Source of the DNA: Conidiobolus incongruus B7586
Taxonomy: Eukaryota > Entomophthoromycota > Entomophthoromycetes > Entomophthorales > Conidiobolaceae
Length of the DNA stretch: 39,327 nt
NCBI GenBank assembly: GCA_000697335.1
Contig: JNEM01013916.1
Coordinates: 1 to 39,327, forward strand
Direction: 5' to 3'
Part shown: piece by piece, positions 11,792-23,650 of the stretch
How the letters are laid out: every line of letters begins with the position of its first letter
Position numbering within the stretch: the stretch's first letter is position 1
Notes under the pieces: generated by a model
The model's input: only the letters and a program-made list of their open reading frames with translations
Databases searched by the model: none
Told to the model about the DNA's origin: nothing
Made by a program: the position numbers and the translations under genes

Positions 11792-14700
11792 ACCGAATAT
11801 TATACTCTAACCATTTTGCCAAGTTTAGTTTTTCCATCCAATTCTGTTCAAATTTTGATTAATCAACTGTTTTAACTTTGATTGTTTTTCATACCTTCTC
11901 TTTCTAATCATACTCACCATATCTATTATTTATTCTTTAACGCTGGATTAATACATGCTACTCAGAACATGTCGTACTTTCAAATATTATTAGGAATCAA
12001 TTTGGATTCTTCAAATTCTGGTGCAAATTTCTAAATATAACTACTTTACAATCAAAATAAAATGAATTGATATTAGATTTTGTGTTAATCATTGACAGAT
12101 GATGAGTATCAGCCTTTTGCTAGCTTTCAAGCTCATATTCAATTCATATTAACTATTGAAACTTGGATATTGGTCATGAGTATATTGATTCCATCATGAT
12201 GTTTAATCATGAGATCATGGTGTTATTAAGTATTAGGTGAAAACTGTTAGTTTGACAAATTTTATAATTGGATAGTTATTCCGATTGAATAATTTAGGCA
12301 AATTGTATTGGAGCAATTGAAAATTTTAATAAACTGAGAATCTAATCTCAAAAATATTACTAAAATAAACTGGTAAATATATTGTTTTATCGCGGCATTA
12401 TACCTTATATTGAAAAATAGAATGAATTGAAACTTAATAATTACTATAATTGAAAACCATTTTTAAATAATAATTGAATGAATTGATTATAATTTTGGCA
12501 ATATTTGTAACATCTGAATTATAAAATTCAGTATCCGTTTTAAATATAATTTATTGGGAAAGTTAAAACTAATTTTGTTAGTGATAAAGATTAAAAAATA
12601 GAACAATGATGTTATTTTACTTTGGATAATATAATTAAATCATACTTTGTTATTAAATATTATATATTAGGTATTATAATATAGATTATAATGTTTAAGA
12701 CTTGATATTAATGGTACAATTTTCCAAGTACAATACAGTATTTCAAACCCTTATATTTTTTTAAAAAAATCATATAGATAATTTATATACTTGCCAATTT
12801 GTATTTTCATAACTTTAATTAACTATTTCTTATTAATAAAAAATTTTTCTTAATTATTTAGATGGATGATGAAAAATTAAAAATGGAAAATACATGGGAC
12901 TGAATATTATGTTTAGATTTGACGATTAAAAATTTTGTTTTCCATTTATAGAATTTGGAGAAAGAAATTCCGCTTTTAATTAAATTTCAGCATAAGCATT
13001 TATTTGAAATCCGATAATACCGAAGAAAAAGATTACACAAATAAATCGTAGAAAGAATTCATACTGAAAACTTCAAATACAGTATTGGTAATGATAAAAT
13101 TTTTCTCAACTATTATTCTTTCTTAACTGTTAAATCATCGTTCTTCAAGTATAGCATCGTACATAGTGGACATTGAGAATAAATGGAAATTTTTTAAAAT
13201 TATTAGTAAAAAAATTTTATTTTATACAATAATTTAATAAATTAAATTAAAAATATAATATTTAATAAAATTAAACAGAAAAATAAGAAATATTAATTAC
13301 TAAATTGAATGGCTTATTGATATCCTCTAAAGATAATAATAATTAATTTTAATAATTAAAATGATAATGAATTTAATCAAATAAAATTAGTTCACATGTT
13401 ACAGGAGTGAAAGTCACCTGCCATTAATTACAAAATTTAATTACTTAATAGAAATTTTGGACAAATTTGGAATATAATGATGAAAATATTCATGGATTGA
13501 ACTGAGCATTTCCAATTTGGTTCATAATGGCTATTAGTTTTATGAATTTGTGGATGCATTAAGCATCCAATGGCTGTAAATCCTTGATCTTACAATTTTT
13601 TATTGGACTATTCAAACGTGAATTAGCACAATTTATGAAATAATTATACATTAATAGATTCTGTATATTTTATTATTTTCATTGAATTATATTAATTTTT
13701 TTGTTGAATTTTGTTTTTTTAAATTTAATATAAAATTATTGGAGTAATAAATTTAAATATACTCATTTTTATTATGATAGTGTGAAAAGGGGAAAACTTG
13801 TCATAACCGATAATTTAAAAACATTTAATTGCTCATAAGAGTTATAAATAGATTTGATCATCTAATTATTATCAATTGACATTTCATGCAAGTAATCTTT
13901 TATAAATTAAACAGCAAGAATTCTATGCAATTTACTAATTAGGATATGCCAATTTCTCTATCTTATCAAATATCAAATACCTCCTAACTTAAAATTTTCA
14001 TTTTTTGTTTAATATTTGTCCCACTCAAATTTCAACAATTTTTAAAATTATTTTAATAATTAAAAAAATAAAGGAGCATTTTAAGAAAAGTATTTAATGT
14101 AATTATTGAATTTATGAGATTTATTTAAATTGATTGAAACATTAATTCTAGTGACTCTTATTGGCTGCAATAATAAGACATTAACAAGAATTTTTAATAA
14201 AAAAGTATATATTTTTCAACTACATAGATCAATATCTAGATAACTATCAATGATATTTATTAATTTCTTGATATTAAATATATATTAATTTAACAATATT
14301 TTCAACTTGATTAAATTTAAATAAATCTTGTAATATTATTAATATTATATATTGATATTCGAAAAGGGAATTAAGAAAATAAATCATTTACTAATATCTT
14401 ATTAGAGAATAGATATATATTAGTTTAATTTGTATTAAATTATTATTTTTTTAAAATATTTATTCACTAATGAAACATATAGATATATATATATATAATT
14501 ATATACTATTTCAATTTTAATTTTAATTCGCAAGTTTGTACTATAATTGATAAAATGACTTGAAAAGTCAAATTTTAAATCATAAAATATTTTCAAGTAT
14601 ATATAATTAAAGTCACTGAAATCATCACTTATAATTGAGATAATTGTGTGATTAATATCAAAAATAATTTATTTATATAATCCAATCAGATAATAAAATA

Positions 14701-15929
14701 TTAATTTATATTTAAGATTTTAATTATAATGATTTGAAATCAAAATAATTTACCATTATATGAATATCATTATTGATTCTAAACACTTATAGTATTTAAT
14801 CAATTCAAAATATACACTCATATTCAATATTATTGAATTATCTAATAAAATTTTATATTATAATATTATTTTTTTATCAAATTTGAACTTTTTTTAATTA
14901 AATCATTATATATATATGTAATTATCAAAAATATAAAATAAAAAATAATATTAATATAATATTGAATTTATAATAAAATAGTTATAAAATTATATATTAT
15001 GAATTTAAAATAATTTATTAAACCATCTGATAATATCTTATATTTTCTTGAAAAATTTATACTATAATACAATTTTTAATCTCTATTAGCATCTAATATC
15101 CTTAAAATATTATTATTTTTATACTTATAAACTTAATTCAAATATATAATATATTTGCAATTATTATATTAATTAATTTTAATTATTTATATTAACAATT
15201 TTAAAATTAATTAATATTTGAACATATATTAATAAATATTTTTGTCTTAAATTCTTAATTTTTAATAATAATAATAATAGTATTGACAAATATTGTACAC
15301 TTTTATTAATATTAATTCAACTTAGATGTATGGTTTATAGTTCAGTATTTGTATATTGATGCAATAAAATGATATTGGGATCAAATTAATTCAAATATGA
15401 ATTTTGTATATAAGTTATGTACTTATATTTAATATTTTGATTTTGATTTTTGAGTTATTATAAATATTTAAATAATGAAAAATAGAGTTTGTTGGAAACA
15501 AAGTATAAATTTGAAATGATGCTGGATCACATTCCTTATAGATATAATTTTTATTAGTGAAAAGTAGAAAAATGCTGATTTCTTTCAATAATAGTAAAGT
15601 AGTGTTGCTATTTTGTTAATATTGTCAAAATGGAGATAGTAATTCAACTTGAATTAAAGATATTGTTTAATCCTTCCCAACAATACTTGATTAATTGATC
15701 CTAGCTATTATTGAATATTCATATTTTGGTATATCGATGTATATTAGAGCAATATCAAAAGAAATATTAACTGATTAATATAAAGAACTAATAAATAAAT
15801 AATAAACAGCAAGAAAATTAAAATATTTTTGTTTTTAGCTTTAATTATACTTTTATAGAGTTGATTACCAACTATATTGAATTAATGTAACATGGTCAAA
15901 TATATGATTAGTTAAGAATATAAACAAAT
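11792..15929. other. 4.1 kb AT-rich gap between convergent genes
   Basis: This spacer lies between the 3' ends of the phosphatase (+) and BiP (-). It contains long A/T tracts and short TA repeats (for example around 14480-14500), with no frame above about 60 codons. I see no tRNA, rRNA or recognisable transposon. The phosphatase 3' UTR probably ends soon after the AATAAA at 12056. From about 14300 to 15250 the AT content becomes extreme. Confidence 0.5.
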
Positions 15930-17897
15930 TTAGAGTTCGTCATCTTCAGCATCTTCATCGTCATCGTTATCTTCAGCACCAGCACCTCCATAGATCTTGG
16001 AGACAATGGGGTTGACAATGGATTCGACTTCAGACTTTTGTTCTTCAATATCTTCCTTGGCGGCGGATTGGCCGTGTTCATTTAACCAGTCCAATTTTTC
16101 GTTAATGGCATCAAGAACAGTCTTCTTGTCGTCGGCAGATAACTTCTTACCGAGTTGTTCCTTGTCGTTGACTTGGTTCTTGAGAGTGTAGAGATAGTTT
16201 TCGAAGACATTCTTAGCTTCGATCTTTTCCTTGATGAGTTTGTCTTCTTCGGCGAAGTCTTCAGCTTCCTTAACCATACGTTCAATTTCTTCTTGAGAGA
16301 GACGTCCCTTGTCGTTGGTAATGGTGATGGATTGAGAGTTACCAGTACCCTTATCGGCGGCAGAGACCTTCATGATACCGTTGGCGTCGATTTCGAAAGT
16401 AACTTCAATTTGAGGAACACCACGAGGAGCGGGAGGAATACCAGTAAGTTCGAATTTACCCAATTGGTTGTTGTCCTTGGTCAAGGAACGTTCACCTTCG
16501 TAGATTTGGATTAAGACGGTTTCTTGGTTATCGGCGGCAGTAGAGAAGATTTGGGACTTCTTAGTGGGAATGGCAGTGTTACGAGGGATGAGTTTGGCCA
16601 TGACACCACCGGTGGTTTCAATACCAAGAGTCAAGGGGTTAACATCTAACAATAAGAGATCGTTCAAATCATCATCACCAGACAAGATACCAGCTTGGAC
16701 AGCGGCACCATAGGCAACAGCTTCATCGGGGTTAATGTCCTTGGAGGCCTTCTTACCATTGAAGAAATCTTCCAACATCTTAACAACCTTAGGAATACGA
16801 GTAGAACCACCAACCAAAACAATATCATCAATATCACTCTTTTCTAAGGAGGCATCTTTCAAAACTTGTTCAACAGGCTTCAAAGTCTTCTTGAATAAGT
16901 CATTGTTGAGTTCTTCAAATTTGGCACGAGTCAAAGTTTCGGAGAAGTCTTCACCTTCGAAGAAGGAGTCGATTTCGATACGGACGGACATTTGAGAGGA
17001 AAGAGTACGCTTGGCCTTTTCGACTTCACGCTTCAATTTACCCATAGTCTTGAGATCCTTAGTGATATCCTTGTTGTGTTTCTTTTTGTATTGTTTGGTA
17101 AAGTATTCAATCAATCTGTTATCGAAATCTTCACCACCCAAGTGAGTATCACCAGAAGTGGCCAAGACTTCAAAAACACCATCATCAATGGAGAGTAAGG
17201 AGACATCGAAAGTACCACCACCCAAATCATAGACTAAAATTTGTTTTTCACCCTTAGTACGGTCTAAACCGTAGGCAATAGCGGCGGCGGTAGGTTCGTT
17301 GATGATACGGAGAACAGTTAAACCAGCAATGGTACCAGCGTCTTTGGTAGCTTGACGTTGGGCATCGTTGAAGTAGGCAGGAACAGTAACGACGGCGTGG
17401 GTAACCTTCTTACCGAGGTAGGCTTCGGCAGTTTCCTTCATTTTAGTTAAGACCATACCAGAGATTTCTTCAGGAGTGAAAGTCTTGGATTCACCCTTGT
17501 ATTTGACTTGAATGACAGGTTTACCATCCTTGTTCTTAACCTTGAAGGGGAAGTGTTTGATGTCGCGTTGAACACTCTTATCGTTGTAGCGAAGACCAAT
17601 CAAACGCTTGGCATCGAAAACAGTGTTGGTGGGGTTGGAAGGAGCTTGATTTTTAGCGGCATCACCAATCAAACGCTCTTCTTCAGTGAAGGCGACGTAA
17701 GAGGGAGTGATACGATGACCTTGATCGTTGGGAATAATTTCAACACGTCCGTTCTTGTGGACGGCAACACAAGAGTAAGTAGTACCCAAATCAATACCGA
17801 TGACGGTACCATAGTCTTGTTTTTCTTCAGCAAAAGCTTGACCTCCAAATCCAAGGAGAGCCAAGGTAAACTTGACAAATATGCTAGATAATTTCAT
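15930..17897 (-). CDS. KAR2: ER Hsp70 chaperone BiP/Kar2
   Basis: Uninterrupted 655-aa frame. Residues 1-23 are a signal peptide (basic start, hydrophobic core, cleavage after AFA). The nucleotide-binding domain starts with [10 protein letters not shown] (33-42) and includes [10 protein letters not shown] (224-233) and VGGSTRIP (362-369). The interdomain linker DLLLLDV is at 413-419, followed by the substrate-binding domain and an acidic tail ending in DDEL, a KDEL-class ER retrieval signal. It acts in the ER lumen in protein translocation, folding, ERAD and control of the unfolded protein response. Length matches fungal Kar2 (about 650-680 aa). Codon choice is strongly biased and GC-richer than the surroundings, as expected for an abundant protein. 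The start is fixed by the signal peptide. The promoter carries a TATA element, a partial heat-shock element and an ERSE-like site. Confidence 0.97.
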   Translation of the reverse strand: MKLSSIFVKFTLALLGFGGQAFAEEKQDYGTVIGIDLGTTYSCVAVHKNGRVEIIPNDQGHRITPSYVAFTEEERLIGDAAKNQAPSNPTNTVFDAKRLIGLRYNDKSVQRDIKHFPFKVKNKDGKPVIQVKYKGESKTFTPEEISGMVLTKMKETAEAYLGKKVTHAVVTVPAYFNDAQRQATKDAGTIAGLTVLRIINEPTAAAIAYGLDRTKGEKQILVYDLGGGTFDVSLLSIDDGVFEVLATSGDTHLGGEDFDNRLIEYFTKQYKKKHNKDITKDLKTMGKLKREVEKAKRTLSSQMSVRIEIDSFFEGEDFSETLTRAKFEELNNDLFKKTLKPVEQVLKDASLEKSDIDDIVLVGGSTRIPKVVKMLEDFFNGKKASKDINPDEAVAYGAAVQAGILSGDDDLNDLLLLDVNPLTLGIETTGGVMAKLIPRNTAIPTKKSQIFSTAADNQETVLIQIYEGERSLTKDNNQLGKFELTGIPPAPRGVPQIEVTFEIDANGIMKVSAADKGTGNSQSITITNDKGRLSQEEIERMVKEAEDFAEEDKLIKEKIEAKNVFENYLYTLKNQVNDKEQLGKKLSADDKKTVLDAINEKLDWLNEHGQSAAKEDIEEQKSEVESIVNPIVSKIYGGAGAEDNDDDEDAEDDEL

Positions 17898-17996
17898 TAT
17901 AATATGTTTTTACCTCACTAGATAACGGTATTAAAATGAATTTTAAATTAATGATATCAAGCGATGACTAGTTTCTCAATATCCAGGTCACACTCC

Positions 17997-18003
17997 TTTT
18001 TAT
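17997..18003 (-). promoter_or_regulatory. TATA box of KAR2
   Basis: On the minus strand the sequence reads ATATAAAAGG, about 100 bp upstream of the KAR2 ATG. It is the only clear TATAAA-class element in the near promoter and fits a strongly inducible gene. The transcription start itself is not visible. Confidence 0.5.
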
Positions 18004-18009
18004 ATCGTT

Positions 18010-18023
18010 GAATATTCAAAGAA
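18010..18023. promoter_or_regulatory. Heat-shock-element-like GAA/TTC array
   Basis: GAATATTC followed three bases later by GAA gives two perfectly spaced inverted HSF pentamers and a third one base out of register. It lies just upstream of the KAR2 TATA box, a usual position for HSF input to KAR2. A single GAANNTTC can occur by chance in AT-rich DNA, so support is modest. Confidence 0.35.
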
Positions 18024-18124
18024 TTAAAATAAATGAGAATGAATTTAGTGTCATGATCTGATTGGACCAGCGCATCACTCAATCTCCTCTCTTTTTCCAA
18101 TCATTAATGTGAGAATTTTTCTAA

Positions 18125-18143
18125 CCAATTAGGAAGAGCCACA
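18125..18143 (+). promoter_or_regulatory. ERSE-like element, CCAAT-N9-CCACA
   Basis: CCAAT at 18125-18129 is followed after exactly nine bases by CCACA at 18139-18143, one base short of the metazoan ER stress response element CCAAT-N9-CCACG. It lies about 230 bp upstream of the KAR2 ATG, and two further CCAAT/ATTGG boxes occur at about 18061 and 18096. ERSEs work in either orientation through NF-Y and ATF6/XBP1 in animals. The classic yeast UPRE (CAGCGTG) was not found. Function here is inferred. Confidence 0.4.
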
Positions 18144-20647
18144 GAGTCCGAGTAATTATTCTAGTCAATTCGATTATTCACATAAAATACACATAATCAT
18201 TCTTGTATATTTCATTATTACATACTTTTGTGGTCTATATTTTGATTTTCTACGTGTTGATTTTTAGTGGATAATCTTTAATATCTATCATATAATGTAC
18301 TAACTCTGTTATTTATACTGATTCAACCATTTTTAACATGATTATTATGGTGCTTTATATCATTTCGTATTCAACTCTTATTGGTTGAATCTTAAAAACA
18401 AAATATTTATCATGTGACATAATCAATAATTATTCACATTAGATTAAATAAATTCATATTCAAAATCATTTTAAAAATCTATACAAATATTTTTATTCTT
18501 CTTTTATCTTTTTTCCATATGTTTATTATTATAGATTTAAATATTTTATAATTATTGATTAATTGAATTGTTTAATCTTGATAGTTCTTCAATATTCAAT
18601 TTTTAAAATCAGTAATAAAAAAATCTATGACTCAGAATATTTATAAATTAATTGCCATTATTCAAATCATTATGAAAATAAACTTTTAGTAAATAATAAA
18701 TACTTTGATATTGAATACTAATGGAATAAAATAGTAATATTAATGATTAAATTCAATTTTATTAGTATTTTAGAGGCTTAATCACTGAAGAAATATATCT
18801 ATTTATAAAAAAATTTCTTCATTTAATTTCAAATCGAATCAAGCAAAGACATTAGTTGCTATATTTTAAAATTTGATCAGCTTTAATATAACATAAACTA
18901 AAACAGTTAATTGTTTAATATATTAATTAGCTATAAATTGATTTATATCCTAATAAGAGTATCAATGATCCTTATTTTCTAAAAATCTCATTTAAGAGCA
19001 CTTCAATTCCTTTAGCAGTCATGATTATTTTAACAGTTTAATTTTTTCAATGATTTTAATTCAAATATATATAGTTGCATTTAAATCAAGATTAACCTAA
19101 GCTGTATTTAATTATTAGATTAATATGAATGTGACACTTTTTTACAAATACTAGCTTGGCTGATATCCTTAAACTCAGAAATATACTAAGTATTGATGAG
19201 ACATGTTTAATATCAAAAATGAGTAGTGTCAAATTATTATTTAAATGCTTAATTTGATACATTAATCAATTTGGTATATCAAAAATTGCCCAATCTTTTC
19301 TATTTGGATATTGAGAGATAAATTTCAAATAAAATGACCAATAGCATCTTAAACACTAAAAATAGTTTTTATTTCAAATTTTATATTCATCATAGAATCA
19401 ATTTTATAATTATTGGAATAATATATCAAATCCAATGAAGATTACAGGATTGTGACAATTGAAATTGAAATTGAAATTAGGAAATATATATTTAATGAGA
19501 AAAAGTTATTAATTAAAAATTGAATTAATATCCAATAATTAATATTAAAATGCCAATCTTTTTTCTTACTTGATATAAAAACATTTGAAAAATATATTAA
19601 CAATAATTCATTCTTAGGTATGGACAAAATGTTGAAATTATTTGGTTATAATTTTTTAACTAATTCACTTCATACTAACATTGAGTTATCTTTTAGTTAT
19701 GCAAAATTTCTATAGTTTAATAAAATAATTGGATATATCAAATGTTGTAATAGAATGATGATTGAGAAATATAACACAAATTTTCAATCAATGTTTCTTT
19801 AGTTATCATTAGTGATAAATTGAGATATATTCTCATTATAGTTACTATATTGTTTTATTAACTGATACAATATAACATGCTCGTTATAAAGTAAGTTTTT
19901 TGAATTAATTTTAAAATTTAACCTTTATTTTGACAATAAAATGATAGATTAAATTTAAATAATTTATATTGATAAATTAATGTAAAAAGAATTATTCATA
20001 TGAAAGTCGCTCGAAGATAATAGGCAAATTCGGTTTTAATTTAACAAAATCATACATACTATAATAAAATATATGAAATTAAATATAAATACCATTACAA
20101 TTATTGAAAATATAATATATGTAAAAATAATATTATTTTATTTCAAATTGAACATAATATTATTGATAAAATTTTAGACTCAAAATTCAATGAACGCACT
20201 ATTAATTTAACATTTAAAATTCAACTTTAGTAATATTTATTATCATCTAATAAAAATCCATATATAATAATATATGTTAATTTTTAAATATTATACATGA
20301 AAAGCATTCTGAATTTTTTAACTTATAAATCTAATATTTGGGTAATAAATACCAATATATTTATTCTATTATTTTGTACTTAAATTATATTATTTAATAG
20401 TTATCCTATATAATTTTTTTGTGATTTTCATTCAATTTAATAAACAACATCTATATTTAAAATTCAGAGTTTATAAATTATTTGAGGTAGACTTTAATTA
20501 ATAAAAATTTATTAAATAATTTTTTTAACAATATAAATATATTCTTAAATATTCATTTTTTAAAATTAATTATAAAAATTATATATAATAATAAATTAAT
20601 TCGGTCTACTTAAATATTTGGGACAATTTTGGTTGGGTAGATAACAA
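18144..20647. other. AT-rich spacer between KAR2 and the Brr6/Brl1 gene
   Basis: Beyond the KAR2 promoter (roughly 17898-18200) the sequence is AT-rich spacer. A short GAAATT-type microsatellite lies near 19457-19480. The small frames are not supported by codon pattern or similarity. I see no RNA gene or transposon. Confidence 0.5.
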
Positions 20648-21821
20648 TTATTGGATACCAATATCCACTTGCGAAATATTAGTATGGACATAGAAAATAG
20701 GAAAGAGAAGAACTAAAGATAATGTTAATAAAGTATAATAGAAAGATGATGTTTGTGATTTTACCATCGCTTTATAACTCAATTCTTCTGTAAATCCTTT
20801 AAATACTTCTCCTAACATTTCTGCCATTAACTGAAGTCTAAATGAGAATATTTAATATATAATAATTATTAAAATATGTAATGGGTTTACCTCATAATTT
20901 GATTAGGATTCCTATTAGCACAATCCATATACCTCTTACAGATTTTTTGCAAAGTTTGGGGTACTTCATCCGAACATTGATTCAACATATACGACCGTGA
21001 ACAATTCGCTACCTCTTTAGCATTTTTTGCAAGGGTTTCTTTGATGCGGACGTTATAGTCCAAATAGAAGTTGTAGATCATATAGAAGGAGAAGTAGAGT
21101 AAGACCAGAAGGACTATGAGGTTGATCCAAATACTTGTATAGTGTTTAATTCGATCTACAGTATTATCGTCAATTGTAGGGTGTGAATTGGGATATGGTG
21201 ACTTAACATATCGAACCCTATTCCTATTCACACTCGCGTCAATCATAGGATTGGGACTAGTCCTACCCGAAGAATTCTCACTACTAGAATTAAAAAACAG
21301 CTCCATTTCTTCCCTTATTGAATCAGGTTTGGACAGATCCAAAGATTCTATAGAAATATCCGAAAATGAAGAATCACCTCGAGTCCTAGTTATTTCTGGA
21401 GGCCTTGAATATTTGACAGGTGTTGGTGTTTTTAGTAGTTGGGTCATGATATGATCCACTCTATCTATAACATTATCATATATATATATATGAATATATT
21501 TTTTAATATTATATATTTTCATAAATACCTGAAGGGCTTCTGTACAGAATCTTATCACCATTCAGTTTAGACGTTGATGGTCTCCTAGTCAAACCATTAC
21601 GCTTTTCAGTTCTCTTAACAACACGTAATTCAGAATTGGAGTGATTCGATTCTTTAGTAGAATTAGAAACTAAAGACTCTTCATCACTACTTTGTATTTC
21701 GTTTAATTTATATTCATCATCTTAAATCAAGATTTAGTTAAAATAAAAATTATATTATTTTAATTTTTAAAAAAATACCTTCTTGTTTTATAATTTTTTT
21801 ATTTTGAATTTTAGATTTCAT
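20648..21821 (-). CDS. brr6: Brr6/Brl1 family nuclear envelope protein
   Basis: Four exons (21821-21779, 21720-21529, 21464-20891, 20837-20648) with introns of 58, 64 and 53 nt encode 332 aa. Residues 1-185 are polar and Ser/Lys-rich. A transmembrane segment at about 191-215 leads into a lumenal domain with four cysteines (C233, C242, C254, C260) in the C-x8-C-x11-C-x5-C layout of the Brr6_like_C_C domain. The sequence FKGFTEELSYKAM (282-294) matches the conserved stretch before the second transmembrane helix (about 302-320), after which the protein ends. Family members sit in the nuclear envelope/ER, form disulfides in the lumen, and help fuse inner and outer nuclear membranes during nuclear pore assembly, with links to lipid homeostasis. 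The start ATG opens a 14-codon first exon; every junction keeps frame. Confidence 0.85.
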
Positions 21822-22450
21822 TAAACAATTAAATTAATAAATAGGTAGTCACATAAAATAAACACAAAAAGGTTTTTTTTGATATATTAGGGAATGGATT
21901 GAGATATTCATTATTAAATAATATTGAATTAAAATTATGGGATAATATTGAATGTATTTTTATCAATTTGTAATAAAGTTCTTTTACATATTACTATCAA
22001 TTAATATATTACCTTTTCAAAAATTTATATAAAATATATTTAAATATTTAAAAACTAGATAATAATTAAAAATCATAATAATTCAATTAAATCAATTCTA
22101 ATATTGTACAATTATTATATTTTTCAGTAATTTTTAAGAATAGTTTAGGAATATTTTATAAATATATAATTAAATGATAATGAATATTTAATATTCATTA
22201 TTTTTTGATTTATTTTAGATATTTGAAAATCAATTAAAGGAAAATTAATGGAAATTGAAATATAATTTTTTAATTTGGTTTAGAATATATGAGTATATTT
22301 TATTAAATGTAAATAAATCATTAATTATGTTGATTTAATTTATAACAAAAGGAATTTAAATTGGATTCAGTATTAACTATTACTATAAAATTAAAGAAAT
22401 GGGAAATTTTTTAATTTCTAATTTTTCAAACATATTATTAGTTTCAAATA
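21822..22450. other. AT-rich spacer, upstream region of the Brr6/Brl1 gene
   Basis: This is the presumed promoter side of the minus-strand Brr6/Brl1 gene. I see no clear TATA or pyrimidine-rich leader beyond general AT richness. No CpG occurs from about 21704 through the transposon fossil to about 24348. Confidence 0.4.
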
Positions 22451-23650
22451 AAAAAATATATACAAAACAAATAGGAAAATAAATAGTTTTAAATTATAAA
22501 TATATAATAACTTTTTTAATTAAAAAAATAATTTTTTAAAATTAGTTATTTAATTTAATTATGTTTAAACTAAATAATAACCATTAAAAGTTTTTTATTT
22601 TAGTATTAGTAAAACTTAACTATAAACCCTCTAAAATTATTTAAAATTTATAAACAACTTTTGATAATAAAGTATTATTTAAATTAATAATTTATTATTA
22701 AATAAATTACTTTAAAGTTAAAAGAGAAATTACTTAAAACTTGTTAAAACCTAAAAAACTAATTTTAACTATTACTCTTTTAATTATTAATAAAATAAAA
22801 AAATATATTAAAAAACACCTTTTTATTTTAGTTAAAGAATTATTAAAACATTTTAATATTAGTTACACAAGTATTTTATATATATTAAAGTTTAAATTAA
22901 AATTAATTAATAAAAATATAAAATAGATACTTTATAATTTAATTAAAACTTAAAAAAAAGTTAGAGTAGCTATTGTTAAATAAAATTTACTAAGGTATAA
23001 CTAGAAATTAAAACTTTTATAGTGAATTATTATAATTGATAAATTTTAGATTTTTTTATATAATCTTTTATTAAAATATAAATTAAAGTGTTAGATTAAG
23101 CTAAATTAACCCCTTTTATAAATTCTTTTAAATAAATACTTTGTTGATAAACAAATGTTAATTGTTATAATAGATTATAATAATATATACTATTTTTATT
23201 TAGTTTTTAAAAGAAAATTAATTAATAATAAACTTTATATTTCTTTTTTAAATAAAACTATTTCTAATAAGTATTCTTAATATAATTTAAGAAAACCTAT
23301 TATTTTACATGATAATTATAAAATACATAAATTTAAAATTATAAAAAATTTTTTAATTAAAAATAACTAGAAAAAACTACTACATCTAGTATATTCTTTA
23401 GATTATAACCTATATAATTATAATTGTTTTAGGCAATTAAAAAACTAGCTTACAAGAAAGAAAATTTCTACAGGAAAATTTAATTGGTTTATAAAACATC
23501 AAATTTCAGTCTTTAATAAAAAAACTATTTTTTAGATATTAGATCTTTATTAAAAGCATAGCAAAAAGTTATTAGAAATAAAAGAAATTAATAATTTTAT
23601 AATATATATTTATTTTTACTTTTTATATATTAAAATGTTTACTTTTTTTC
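22450..23650 (+). mobile_element. Fossil mariner-like (DD34D) DNA transposon
   Basis: A 61-codon remnant (22741-22926) resembles the N-terminal helix-turn-helix of Tc1/mariner transposases. Further on, HDNYKIHKFKIIKNFLIKNN (from about 23307) matches the mariner block HDNARPH, and YSLDYNLYNYNCFRQLKN (about 23393-23445) matches YSPDLAPSDYHLF...LKN. Counting from the D of HDN, the expected third catalytic position falls after exactly 34 intervening residues and reads N instead of D, as one G-to-A transition would give. The downstream segment to about 23590 resembles the mariner C-terminal tail. Several in-frame stops separate these blocks and CpG is absent, so the copy is dead. Ends are approximate: I could not find convincing terminal inverted repeats or a TA duplication. 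Confidence 0.7.

Noticed and set aside
12865-12904. Second C/D-box-like pair after GGATGATGA
   Set aside because: Interval of about 38 nt is too short and no flanking inverted repeat or C'/D' boxes were found.
13472-13502. C/D-box-like pair (ATGATGA ... CTGA)
   Set aside because: Boxes are only about 25-30 nt apart, too close for a C/D snoRNA, and no terminal stem is visible.
15513-15580. AATGATGC ... GCTGAT, about 65 nt, snoRNA-like
   Set aside because: C box deviates from RUGAUGA, the terminal stem does not extend past two pairs, and such motifs are frequent in this DNA.
16155-17891. Plus-strand frames of up to 127 codons opposite KAR2
   Set aside because: They are mirror frames produced by the biased codon use of the highly conserved BiP gene.
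22741-22926. Independent small gene
   Set aside because: It begins with TTG and reads as the helix-turn-helix remnant of the mariner-like fossil.
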